From Hippophae tibetana (Eukaryota > Streptophyta > Magnoliopsida > Rosales > Elaeagnaceae), in contig CM072802.1 in assembly GCA_037013495.1 (NCBI GenBank), positions 61,685,983 through 61,749,982 of the forward strand: a stretch of 64,000 bases of DNA, given 5' to 3'. Position numbers and translations under genes: made by a program. This document shows positions 49,024 through 61,843 of the stretch, piece by piece. The notes below the pieces were generated by a model. The model worked only from the letters and a program-made list of their open reading frames with translations, was not told the DNA's origin and made no database searches. How positions within the stretch are numbered: the first letter of the stretch is position 1; each line of letters starts with the position of its first letter.

Positions 49024-49074
49024 TTAAGCAGGATCTCTAACGAGTATCACATCAATAGCTTCAATCCAAATCAT
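49024..49074 (-). CDS. Upstream ORF (16 codons) in the TPS leader, unit B
   Basis: Identical to the unit A uORF at 21285-21335 and in the same place relative to the TPS start. Confidence 0.4.
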   Translation of the reverse strand: MIWIEAIDVILVRDPA

Positions 49075-49103
49075 AAACTATTTTTTAACGACCTGAGCTG
49101 ACC

Positions 49104-49328
49104 CTGTAATAATAGTAATAATAAAAACAATACCGATTTCTATATGAGAACCAAGCACAGCTAACGACCCATAAACATCATATCTATACACCAAAAACTG
49201 CAGGTAACCAAATCTAAAAGTTATAATTCTATATACAACAGCCAAATTTGATATAAATTATACCATACGATGTAGTGGACGAAAACTCAAAACAAATAAA
49301 TAAATAAGAAGAAGAACCAAACGTGTAC
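49104..49328 (-). other. Probable 5'-UTR intron of TPS, unit B
   Basis: Same donor and acceptor context as 21365-21589. Confidence 0.4.
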
Positions 49329-49438
49329 CTACAACAGCGTTGAAGTAGCAAATTTTGAACTTTCCAGCAAAACTTTGGATCTGTATAATGAATTAACATA
49401 AATCGAATACTAACTCGGGCTAAATAGCAACTAAAGAA

Positions 49439-49749
49439 ATCTAGGGTTCACTTCCACTCCTCTCTCTGTCTCGGAAAGACTAAAACGCACTTTAAAGCTC
49501 CTTTTCTCTCTCTCCCTCTCTCTATTCAAATATGGAATACTCATTCGGTCATTCCATTTCCATCTAATGGAGAACAAAATGGAAATATAATAAAAGTTTA
49601 CTAACGGATAAGCTCGGCCAGTACGGTACCGAGTAATGCCAACAGGCAAAGGCGAACGTACGTTCACGCGCTGTTACTTCCGTGAAAAATTCTAACGACG
49701 TCAAAAAATCTGTCAAGCTCTGACGGAGACACGTGTCCACGTGATAGAC
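49439..49749 (-). promoter_or_regulatory. TPS promoter region with twin G-boxes, unit B
   Basis: Copy of the unit A promoter region, with G-boxes at 49730-49735 and 49738-49743. No differences were noticed. Confidence 0.45.
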
Positions 49750-50122
49750 TTTTTCAAACGTTCAAGACCTTTGAAAAGAAAAAATCTATTTTATTATGTA
49801 ATTGTTAATGGAAAAATTAGTATTTTATTTGTGTTATTAATATATTTTAATTACGTAATTATTATTAATAACGTAAAAAAAAATCCTTGACATAGCCACG
49901 AGAAACAATTAAATTTTGTACAACTGTACATCACTCCTTTCCAAAGTCTCGAGAAACAATTAGATCTTCTACAGTTATACATTCATTTACCTTTTACAAA
50001 GTTGCATATTATCTCCCCAATTCATCTGAAGATCAATATCCATTCAAAGTTTCAATGGAAATTAGTGATGTAAATTGGATGGGTTGGGTTGACCCAAACT
50101 CTTAATTTTTATTTAGGTTGGA

Positions 50123-50552
50123 TTTTTTTTTTTTTTTGTCGAGAAGAAAATTCATTAGAATGGAAATGCTGATACAAACAAACGACAAACACAAAAAAAA
50201 AAACTCAACATAAATAAACATGGACTCGTTCAACTTCTCAAAACCAAAAACAAATGATAGGCATAACGCTATTAATAATATATAGTAGTTAGGTTAAAAA
50301 GTAATTAATCCACCAAAACACCAGCTTTATCTAACTAAGCGTATATAGATGGAATAATCACTCAACTAGCAAGGCCAGACACAAATACATATAAAAAGAT
50401 AAACAAAATAACAACCACATGTGCATGAAACCAAACTGTAAAGACAAGGACTAAAAACTTCACAACCACCCCAAAGCAACACCAAAACTGGACAATCAGT
50501 ATACTATTCCATAAGATCAATAATAGTTGGTTCCTGAGTATCCTTAGAGCTA
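50123..50552 (-). mobile_element. Truncated LINE 3' end with poly-A tail, unit B
   Basis: Copy of 22384-22812 with a 15-T run at 50123-50137 and one extra A in a homopolymer near 50195. Confidence 0.5.
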
Positions 50553-50554
50553 AC

Positions 50555-52458
50555 TGATAAGTGCTCAAAAAGCACTAAAATAACCATGATTTTATACACA
50601 TTAATTGATTAAAAAATATATATTTATATGTTTTATCATATATTTATATAAATTTGTCTTTTTCGGAATCATGAGTATTTTTATTGTTTTTAGGGTATTT
50701 TGGCTTAAAAACGTAACTTAAAGACTCAAAGAGGAATACTGGAAGCAATACATCACAAATATATTAATAAATAAATGGAGAAATGTCAACAAATATGGAA
50801 AAATTGGAAAAAATGGGTCAAAAAGGTCAAAACGGTCAAAAATGTCAAAAAGGAGAAAATCGCGCCGCCGCGTCGCGTAGCTACCCAGCCGCGCACCCAG
50901 TCCCGCGCGCGCCAGAGCCCAGCCGCGCGCGCCCAAGCCCACACCCGCGCGCGCCTGCTTCAAAATCCGCGTGCGCCCCAGCGCACTGTTACTGTTCACG
51001 CGCACGCCCCTACGCGCAGTGCCAGCCCTTCCGCGCGCGCCAACGCCCATTTCGCCCCATTTTTCACGTGCAGCCACCACATGACATCATGCTGACGTCA
51101 TCAATGACCTCAGCATTTGCACTCCGTGTTTTCACATTTTTTCACTCATTTTTTCTCTCCATCCTCACCTATAAATACCCCCATTCCCTTCACTTCAAAA
51201 CACACCTCAAAACACATTATTTTCTCTCTTTCTTTCTCTCTTTTCTTAGTTTTTAGTTTTTTTTTAGTTTTTCTTAGTTTTTAGCTTTTCTTAGTTAATT
51301 TCTCTTAGTTTTAGAGTTCTTCCCTTTTTGGGAAGAACTAGTTATGTTTTTGTGATTTTTTAGCTTTTTGATTCAATAAATGGGAGTGCAAATTCCGCTT
51401 GGAGGTTTTCCAGCAAAGGGAATAGCGTCGAAGTTCTGTAAGGATTTTATTTTCTTTACAGTTATTTTTTATGCTTTATTCTTACATGTTATATTTAATT
51501 TGTCTGTGATTAAATTTAACTGTGCTGGCTATTTATAAACATGATGTAATAATAATGTTGTTATGCTTGCGAAATATTAAATAGGTGAAAATCTCTAAAA
51601 TGAATTGATTTTGTTTTTATTCAAGATTTTATATTAAGAATGTTAGAGAGAAATATATTATTTTTCATTACAAACTTAAACTTGAAAATTAGATTTTAAG
51701 GTTTAGTTATCCTATCTGATTTAGAGTAGTGTTCTTTTATTTTTTTGGTACAATCGCCCGGTAGTTAGAGTGAAGCTCTATTTCAAAAGTTTTTATAAGA
51801 ATTATTATCTGAAAATGTATTGACAACATGTTTTCAATAGTGGTTTTAAAACTTGAAAGTTAGTACTCGGATAACTAAATTCTTAGGTTTAATTTGGACA
51901 CCTTGAATAAAGTTTAAACTGTCTAACCCCACCAAAGGTGGCATTTAAATGGTTCATTTTCAATCTCTTAGAAAAAGGAATTAATTTAATTAAGCAAATT
52001 GGTTATCAACCCCACCCATAGGTGTTAATTGATTTGTTTAGTTAACAAAGAATATCTAACCCCACCAAAGGTGGTATTCATACAAAAAAGGGAAAATCAA
52101 TAAATATCAATTCATATCTTTAATAACCTAGATAATATGAGCAAGCATAATTAACTTAGTTATTATATCCATAAATACTCCGCCATTATAAATGATAAAA
52201 TTTGCATAAATGTTTATTGAATCTATGTTTATTTTTATGTAAGTAGATTAAAAATACAAAACCCAAAATATCGTGACATGATGTTTAGGATTTAATTTCA
52301 TTTTTTAAAAGTTTGAATAATAAATTAAAAACCATATACATTCCTTCCTTAGATCGACCTTGGGAGTATACTTATCATTTTCTTCGAAGTGATTCGTGCA
52401 CTTGCGAGAGTTTTATAAATATTAAAACCAAAGTATTGGCAAGAATCGGTGATGCCGG
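50555..52458 (+). mobile_element. Long LTR, plus orientation, unit B
   Basis: Copy of 22815-24718 with TGACGTCA at 51093-51100, TATA box at 51170-51177 and the same broken 3' end. Confidence 0.78.
51093..51177 (+). promoter_or_regulatory. LTR promoter (TGACGTCA plus TATAAATA), unit B
   Basis: Same arrangement as 23353-23437. Confidence 0.55.
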
Positions 52459-53100
52459 GAAAGAATGGTGGGGCAAAGACTCCTTAAAAACCATTCTCCT
52501 AGATAGAACAACGTTCCCAGGAAAGACTAGTGGCACAAAGGCTTTCAAGAACTAGTCTCCTAGACAGAACTCCCTTAGATCTTTACTTTTCATGCTATTA
52601 AAATTAAGTTAACTAAGTTCAGTTAAGTAAAAATCTAAGTTAATTAAGTTAAGTAACGTAAAAATCTAAGTTAATTGAGTTAATGAAAAATCTAAGTTAA
52701 TTAAGTTAAGTTAATTTAAAAAGCTAAGTTAGTTAAGTAAAAAAATCTAACTTAATTAAAAGCTATCTTTATTAAGTTAATTTAAGTAAAAATCTGAGGT
52801 AATTAAGTAAAGTTAAAAAATCTAAGTTAGTTAAGTTAAAAAAAATCTAAGCTAATTAAAAAGCTAAGTTAATAAAAAAAATCTAAGTTAATTAAGTTAA
52901 GTTAATTAAAATTCTAAGTTAATTAAGTTAATAAAAAATTTAAGTTAATTAAAAAGCTAAGTTAATTAAGTTAGTAAAAAACTAAGTTAATTGAGTTAAA
53001 TGAAAATTAAGAGAGAGAAAAAAAAATAGTTAAAGAAAATAAAGAAAAAATAAAAATTAATAAAAATAAAATAAAATAAATTAAAATTGATTAATCTACT
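52459..53100. repeat. Imperfect duplication and AT-rich AAGTTAATT tandem array, unit B
   Basis: Copy of 24719-25360. I noticed no length change between units in this array, although such arrays usually vary quickly. Confidence 0.75.
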
Positions 53101-53552
53101 TGATGAGCGAAAACCGGCATCGCCGATTCTTGCCAATACTTTGGTTTTAATATTTATAAAACTCTCGCAAGTGCACGAATAATTTCGAAGAAAATGATAA
53201 GTATACTCCCAAGGTCGATCTAAGAAAGGAATGTATATGGTTTTTAATTTATTATTCAAACTTTTAAAAACGAAATTAAATCCTAAACATCCTCTCACGA
53301 TATTTTGGGGTTTTGTGTTTTTAATCTACTTACATAAAAATAAACATAGATTCAATAAACATTCATGCAAATTTTATTATTTATAATGGTGGAGTATTTA
53401 TGGATATAATAACTAAGTTAATTATGCTTGCTCATATTATTTAGGTTATTAAATATATGAATTCATATTTATTGATTCTCCCTTTTTTATATGAATACCA
53501 CATTTGCTGGGGTTAGATATTCTTTGTTAACTAAACAAATCAATTAACACCT
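53101..53552 (-). mobile_element. Inverted 3' fragment of the same LTR, unit B
   Basis: Copy of 25361-25812, pairing with 52021-52458. Confidence 0.8.
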
Positions 53553-55433
53553 AAATCCTTTTTAGAAAAATAATAATTTTAACCCTAAACCTTAACCGTA
53601 GAATATAACCTTAAACCCTAAAACCCAAATCTCATATCCCAAAACCCTAATCCCATTTAGAAAAATAATAATTTTAACCCTAAACCTTAACACACAAATA
53701 TAACACTAAACACAAAACAATACACCTCAAATCCTAAAACCTTAAACCCTATTTAGAAAAATAAAAAATTTAACCTTAAACCTTAATCCCCAAATATATT
53801 CCTAAACCCCAAAACCCAAATCCCAAATACCATAACCCTAAACCCTATTTAGAAAAATAATAATTTTAACCCTAAACTTTAACCCACAAATATAACCTTA
53901 AACCATATATCTCAAATCACACAACCCAGAACCCTATTTAGAAAAATAATAGTATTATCCCTAAAAATTAACCCATAAATATAATCGTAAACCCTAAACC
54001 GTAAATCCTAAATCTCAAATCCCTAAACATTATTTAGAAAAATAATAATTTTAACCCTAAACCTTAACCACAAACATAACCCTAAATCCCAAAACCATAT
54101 ATTCCAAACCTCCAAACCCTAAACCCTATTTACAAAAATAATAATTTTAATAATATATTTTATTTTTAAGTAAAAATTATTTAGAAAAATAATGATTTTC
54201 ATAATATATTTTATCGGACGAAAAAATAATAATTAAATGATATTATTTAAATTTTAATGAATATAAGGGTATCAAGGTAATATAAAGTGTTTTCCGTTCT
54301 ATTTCAATTGTAAACCAAACACGAAAATACTAATTAATTTTTTGATTCTAATTGTCAAAGAAAAAAAACTGTTTCCATTCCATTCCTATTCACAATCCCA
54401 TTCTGATTCTATTCTCTTTTCAATGTCGAAAGTGTTCAAAGTCCACGGTTAGCAAATTTGAGCTCAGGTTCATCGTATTGAGATATTTACTAAACAAAAG
54501 GAGATGATGGATCAATGACATTAGGTCATGATGAGATTCTTACACAAACTTAGTCAAAATATAGCATCATAATTCCTTATTACAATATCACAAGTAGCAC
54601 CTACCTCACAACATCTATCAATTTCTTCATCTTCTTAGACATGGATTTTTTTCTTATTGGAGTTATATTATTTTGTTAGTTTATGTAGAGACATTTGGTA
54701 TATATTAAACTTGAAGTTCTTGAATAAATGCTAGAATTGCTTGGTCGAGGTTATATTGAGACAAATTTTGGATTAGGTGGAACATATTTTGAAAGAGAAT
54801 GTGGAGTATATTTTTTAATATGGAAAGGTAATATTACATTACCTTATGTTTGGTTGACTGGAATGGAAAGGAATTAGAATTGATTCCTTCCAATTATATG
54901 TTTGGTGGTGTAGAAAAATGAGAATAAAATGAAATCAATTCCTAAAAGAGAAGTACTCATAATTCCTTCTCGCCCCTTAAGGAATCATGATTCCATTCTC
55001 ATCTCAAAGTTTCTTTCCCAATTTTACCCCAACTCGAAGTATAACCCAAAACTGTAAACCTTATTTAAAAAAATAATAATTTTAACCATAAACCTTAACC
55101 CACAAATATAAACCAAAATCTTAAACCCCAAATCAAAAATTAGAAAACCCTAAACCCTATTTATAAAAATAATAATTTTAATATGAAACTTTAACCCATA
55201 AATCTAACGTTAAAACGTAAATCCCAAATCCCACAACGCTAAACCCTATTTAAAAAATAATAATTTTTATCCTAAACATTAACTCACAAATAGAACTCTA
55301 AACAACAAACCCTAAACCCTATTTAAAAAAATAATAAATTATACCCCAAACCATAATCACAAATTTTACCGTAGGTTTAAAATTATTATTTTTCTAAATA
55401 GGATCTAGGGTTTTGGGATTTGGGATTTGGGGT
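53553..55433 (-). repeat. Telomere-like (CCCTAAA) arrays and spacer in inverted orientation, unit B
   Basis: Collinear with 25813-27693. It shows more base differences from unit A than most of the repeat (near 54000, 54097, 54215, 54241, 54522 and 54739). At 54739 the form AATTGCTTGG matches homologous spacers and appears ancestral. Confidence 0.83.
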
Positions 55434-55509
55434 CACTAGTACAAAATGTGGTATTTAAAAGTTATTTTTTGGAGAAATCTATTTTTAATGAATGTAAAGT
55501 TAGTTCGGT

Positions 55510-56025
55510 GAAAAATCGATGCTACATGTATCGTTGTTTGACACGTAGAACCGACGCTACATCCTACGTGTATTTTTTTATTTTAAAAATGCAGTTTAGA
55601 ATTGAAATTATATAGCAAATTTTTTTTAATTTTTTAGCCAATTATTATTTTATTTAAACTGTTTAAAATTGAATTTTGATATATATATATATATAGTATA
55701 ATTTTTTTTCTTTTTTTTAAGTCAATTTGTTTTTAAAATTATATAATTTTGTGTATTTGTTTGGATACTTAATTTTATGTACGTACATGAAATATTTGCA
55801 AAATGCAAACAAGTTTTCAAAAAAGTATAAAAGGTTTATAATTAAAATCAAATAAAATAATAATTGACCAAAAAATAAAAAAAATTGTACTATTTAATTT
55901 CAATTTTAAACTACAATTTGAAAATAAAAAATACACGTAGTACGTAGTCTCGGTTGACGTGTAGAACCAACGCTACACACGTGGATAGCGTCTATTCTAC
56001 ACGTCAATGGACGCTACGTCCTACG
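55510..56025. repeat. CACTA subterminal repeat zone, unit C
   Basis: Same motif block as in unit B, with one motif changed from GTGTCGG to GTCTCGG near 55949. Confidence 0.68.
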
Positions 56026-56404
56026 TGTATTTTTTTATTTTAAAATTGAAATTAAATAGTACAATTTTTTTATTTTTTAGTTCAATTATTATTTTATTTT
56101 AACTATAAACCTTTTATATTTTTTTGAAAACTTTTCTGTATAGTATAAATATTTTTCATGTTATCCAATTCAATAACTAGTGTGAAAAACATGTACGTAC
56201 ATAAAATTAAGTATCCAAACAAATATACAAAGTTATATAATTTTAAAAAGAAATTGACTAAAAAAAAGAAGAAAAAATAATACTATATATATATCCGAAT
56301 TCAATTTTAAAGATTTCAAATAAAATAATAATTGACAAAAAATTGTACTATATAATTTCAATTTTAAACTGCATTTTTAAAATAAAAAAATACGCATAGC
56401 ACGT

Positions 56405-58202
56405 TGATGAGCGAAAACCGACATCGTCGATTCTTGCCAATACTTTGGTTTTAATATTTATAAAACTCTCGCAAGTGCACGAATCATTTCGAAGAAAATG
56501 ATAAGTATACTCCCAAGGTCGATCTAAGGAAGGAATGTATGTGGTTTCTAATTTATTATTCAAACTTTTAAAAAGGAAATTAAATCCTAAACATCCTCTC
56601 ACGATATTTTGGGGTTTTGTGTTTTTAATCTACTTACATAAAAATAAACATAGATTCAATAAACATTCATGCAAATTTTATCTTTTATTATAGTGGAGTA
56701 TTTATGGATATAATAACTAAGTTAATTATGCTTGCTCATATTATTTAGGTTATTAAAGATATGAATTGATATTTATTGATTCTCCCTTTTTTGTATGAAT
56801 ACCACCTTTGGTGGGGTTAGATATTCTTTGTTAACTAAACAAATCAATTAACACCTATGGGTGGGGTTGATAACTAATTTGGTTAATTAAATTAATTCCT
56901 TTTTCTAAGAGATTGAAAATGAACCATTTAAATGCCACCTTTGGTGGGGTTAGACAGTTTAAACTTTATTCAAGGTGTCCAAATTAAACCTAAGAATTTA
57001 GCTATCCGAGTACTAACTTTTAAGTTTTAAAACCACTACAGAAAAGATGTTGTCAATACATTTTCATATAATAATTCTTATAAAAACTTTTGAAATAGAG
57101 CTTCACTCTAACTACCGAGCGATTGTACCAACAAATAAAAGAGCACTACTCTAAATCATACCGGATAACTAAACCTTAAAATCTAATTTTCAGGTTTAAG
57201 TTTGTGATGAAAAATAATATATTTCTCTCTAACATTCTTAATATAAAATCTTGAATAAAAACAAAATCAATTCATTTTAGAGATTTTCACCTATTTAATA
57301 TTTCGCAAGCATAACAACGTTATTATTACATCATGTTTATAAACAGCCAGCACAGTTAAATTAAATATAACATGTAAGAATAAAGCATAAAAAATAACTG
57401 TAAAGAAAATAAAATCCTTACCGAACTTCGACGCTATTCCCGTTGCCGGAAAACCTCCAAGCGGAATTTGCACTCCAATTTAATGAATCAAAAAGCTAAA
57501 AAATCACAAAAACATAACTAGTTCTTCCCAAAAAAGGAAGAACTCTAAAACTAAGAGAAATTAACTAAGAAAAACTAAAAACTAAGAAAAACTAAAAATC
57601 TAAGAAAAGAGAGAAAAGAATGTATTTTGAGGTGTGTTTAGAAGTGAAGGGAAGGGGGGGTATTTAAGGTGAGGATGAAGAGAAAAAGTGAGTGAAAAAA
57701 TGTTAAAAAGTGGTAAAAATGCGGAATGGAATTGCTGAGGTCATTGACGACGTCAGCTTGACGTCATGGGGCGGTTGCACGTGAAAAATGGGGCGAAACG
57801 GGCGTCGGCGCGCGCGGAGGGCTGCTGGGTGCGCGGATGGGCTTGGGCGCTGGCACACGCGGGACTGGGCGCGCGGCTGTGTAGCTACGCGACACGGCGA
57901 CGCGATTTTCTCCTTTTTGACATTTTTGACCTTTTTGACCCATTTTGTCCAATTTTTCCATATTTGTTGACCTTTCCCCATTTATTTATTAATATATTTG
58001 TGATGTATTGCTTCTAGTATTCCTCTTTGAGTCTTTAAGTTATGTTTTTAAGCCAAAATACCTGAAAAACAATAAAAATACCCGTGATTCCGAAAAAGAC
58101 AAATTTATATAAATATATGATAAAACATATAAATATATATATTTTTAATCAATTAATGTGCATAAAATCATGGTTTTTTTAGTGCTTTTTGAGCACTCAT
58201 CA
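56405..58202 (-). mobile_element. Solo LTR nested in CACTA, unit C
   Basis: Same insertion with CACGT duplications at 56400-56404 and 58203-58207. It is 19 bp longer than in A and B because of an extra stretch in the GC block near 57815. The extra stretch is bounded by a near-direct repeat (GCGGAGGG/GCGGATGGG), so A and B may have lost it by slippage. Confidence 0.88.
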
Positions 58203-58888
58203 CACGTAGCGTCGGTTGATGTGTTGAACCGATTCTACACACGTGTATAGTGTCGATTCCACCTGTGTAGCATCAGTTCGACACGTCAACGGATGATATC
58301 CACACGTATTAATCCATTTCTATTCTCTCTTCTTCATCAGAACGTCTTTTTCAATTTGCCCAGCAAAAAAAAACCTCAAAACCGAGTTCACTTCCTCCAC
58401 TCTTTCTCATTTTCCGACCACCCCCGACCACCATTTTAAGTCGTTTTGTGGGTTATCTTCCTCTCCATATTATCTTTCAGATCTCCTATTTTTTTTAGTG
58501 AAATACTCAAAATAATTATACCTATTTTCTCACTTATTATCACTTACAAAACACCCATTTTTTCTTCATTTCCTTCATTTAGTCATTTCATTTACTCTTG
58601 TAAGTATTTGTATTAATCTTATGCACTTATTATTCATTTTTCTTTTTTTGTATAAATTTTTTATTTATGTATATTTTGCATTATGCTTATTATATGTTTG
58701 GCTGATTTTTTGTGCAAATAATATCTGGATGCTGTGGGTTTGAGGGACTATAATATTTACCGTACGTGGATAAATTTATTTACATATAAATAATTATATT
58801 TTATTAAGTTAAAATAATACAATTTCAAAATGATTAAAATGATAAATTTTTGTATTATGTATGTTTTGAAATATATTCTAATAATTAG

Positions 58889-61843
58889 GACTACATTCCT
58901 AGAGTTGAAAGTTTTATGAAATTTGATTGTAGAAATAGTAATAATGAAATTAGTATGATTTGATACCCATGTGTTAAATGTAAAAATGAGAAATTTCATG
59001 AAGTTGACGAGGTTAACTATCATCTTATCCATTATGGTATTCTTTTGAGCTATAAATGTTGGTATTATCATGGAAAAAATATTGATAATACTTATGGGGG
59101 AAAAGATAAATAAGAATGTGAATGGATTACATACATCTTATCATAATGTATAGACAAAAAATATGTTTCATGGTGTTGAAGATGAACTACGTGAGGATGA
59201 TCCGAAAACCTTTAAAAAACTTCTAGAAGATGCCAAAAAACCGTTGTATCCAAAATGAAAGAAATACACTAAAATTTTGGGATAGGTTTATTTGTACAAT
59301 GTGAAGGCAAAACCTGGTTTTTTTGACAAGGGATTCACAGAATTACTAAATCTACTAGTCGATATGTTTTATGAGGGTATTGAATTTCCATCTTCAATGT
59401 ATGAAGAGAAGGAATCTCTTAGTCGATTTGGCATGGAATATGATAAGATTCATACTTGTCCAAATGATTGCATTCTTTATAGAAAAGAATATGAGATTTT
59501 AGATGATTGTCCGATGTGTAAAGAATTGAGATGGAAGCATGCTACAAATGAGACAACATCTAAGAAAGGCATACCCGCAAAGGTTGTTTGGTACTTTTCT
59601 CTGATTCCTCATTTTCAAATGTTGTTCAAAAGTAAAGAGATATCAAAGATGTTGAATTGGCATTTAGATAATTGATATGGTGATAGGGTGCTATGTCATC
59701 CTCGTGATTCTCTAAATTGGAAAGTAGTAGATAATTTATCCCTTCAATTTGCATCTAATCCGCGCAATCTTCATCTTGCCATTGCTGCTGATGGAATTAA
59801 TCCACATAGTTCCCTTAGTAGTAGATATAGTTGTTGGCTAGTAATTATGGTAACATACAACCTTCCTCCCTGGTTGTGTATGAAAAGAAAATTCATGATG
59901 TTAACATTATTGATCTCAGGACTGAAACAACCCGGTGTTGATATTGATGTATATTTCCAACCTCTAATAGATGATATAAAGACGTTGTGGAATGATGGTG
60001 TAAATTTTTACGATGCACATAAAGAAGAACACTTTAACATGAGAGGGGTCCTTTTATGGACAATTAATGCTTTTCCTACTTATGAAAACTTATCAGGACA
60101 TGCAACAAAAGGTAACAAGGGATGCCCTTTATGTAGTGATGGCACTTCTGCAACTTATCATGTTCATGGACAAAGGATGCCTTATAGAAGACATAAAATA
60201 TTTTTTCCATCTGGACACAAGTTTAGATAAAAAAAGAAATTGTTCGATGGTGAAGAAGATCATGATCATGCACCCTGATGTCTGCAAGGTGTTGAGATAT
60301 TAAGGAAATTAAATGGTATGACATTCAAACGATATGGAAAGATGAAAAAAGAATACTCAGTAAGGTAGGGAAACGAAAGAGGTCATCTAATGAATAGGGT
60401 GAAAATGAAAAAGAAGGAGAATCAGTAGACCATGGTTGTTGGAATAAAAAATCAATATTTTGGGAATTATCTTATTGGAAAGACCTACACATTCGTCACA
60501 TCTTAGATGTCATGGACATTAATAAAAATGTATCTGAGAGCTTGATTGGTAGATTACTTAATATACCTACAAAAACGAAGGATGGAATTAAAGTAAGACT
60601 AGATTTAAAGAAACTAGGTATACGATCTGGATTGCCACCAAGGGTGAAAAATGATAAGAATCGAACATACTTGCCACCAGCATCATATAAAATGTCAACA
60701 AAATAGAAGGATGTGTTTTGTAAATGTTTGGCGGGTGTGAAATTTCCTGATGGTTACTCATCCAACTTAAGAAATTTTGTGTCTATCACCGATAAGAAAC
60801 TTTATGGATTGAAATCACATAATTGTTATATCTTAATGCAACAGTTATTACCACTAGCTATTAGATCAATTCTTCCAAATCATGTTCAATTATCAATAAT
60901 TCATTTGTGTTCATTCTTCAATACAATATACAAGAAATCTATATCAATTGGCGAGTTAAACTCTTTATAGAAAAGTGTTGTAGAGACTTTGTGTCTAATT
61001 GAAAAATATTTTCCTCCTTCTTTCTTCAATATAATGATTCACTTGTGTGTTCATTTAGTTCGAGAGGTTCAATTGTGTGGTCCTACTTACTTAAGATGGA
61101 TGTATCCTTTTGAGAGATATATGCAAGTCTTTAAAGGATATGTAAATAATAGAAATCGACCTGAATGATGCATGGTGGAACGTTACATTGCTGAAGAGGC
61201 AATTGAGTTTTGTTATGAATACTTTAGTGGTTGCATCGAAATTGGGAATCCTATGCATAAGTTTTTCTTAGAATGTAACATGATCCAAGTAGAAAACCCT
61301 ATGCTTGGTGGAATTAAGAAATTGTTTATTGATCGCACTCGATGGGAAAAAGCACACCGAATCATTTTGGTAAATAATAATTAGGCATAACCGTATATAG
61401 AGTAAGTGATGTTTAACATTTCCATTTATGCAAAAATTAATTTTTATTTAACTGTTAATGATGATATTTACTTCATATATCCTTAATAACATTACAGAAT
61501 GCATTTAAACTTATTGAAGATCGATTCTTGTTATAAAAAAAAGGAGGAGAAAAATGATCGTATGATGAACATAAGCGAGAGCTTATTAATTGGTTATGCA
61601 ACCATATAAGTGTCACATACAAGAATTTATTAGTACTTCTATGCAATGTTTTAAAACTTTACTTTAAACACATTTCATGTTTTTTGTATACATAGATTCA
61701 AGATGAACTCAAGAAACCCAATCATAAAATAACAGAAAGTTTAGAATGGCTTGCACATGGTCCAAAATTCGATGTCAAATCATTTTCTAGTGTCACAATA
61801 AATGGATCGAGGTTTACGACTCAAGCTGGGACAAAGTCCGAGT
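58889..61843 (+). pseudogene. TNP2-like CACTA transposase pseudogene, unit C
   Basis: Third copy of the same decayed transposase, with identical stops. It agrees with unit B at the site near 59203 and ends at the same junction with telomere-like repeats. Confidence 0.9.

Larger units (their letters stand above)
27741..55480. repeat. Tandem unit B of the ~27.74-kb segmental repeat
   Basis: Second complete copy, collinear with unit A throughout. It shares a 19-bp shorter GC block in the solo LTR with A, but agrees with C against A at sites near 31444 and 34745. It carries one missense change in the TPS gene relative to A. Confidence 0.97.
55434..61843 (+). mobile_element. CACTA/EnSpm DNA transposon, 5' terminus to truncation, unit C
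   Basis: Same element as in unit B, with the CACTAGTACAAAA terminus, subterminal motifs, solo LTR (56405-58202) and TNP2 pseudogene (58889-61843). It has a G-to-C change in one subterminal motif (near 55949) and other private base changes. Confidence 0.87.
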
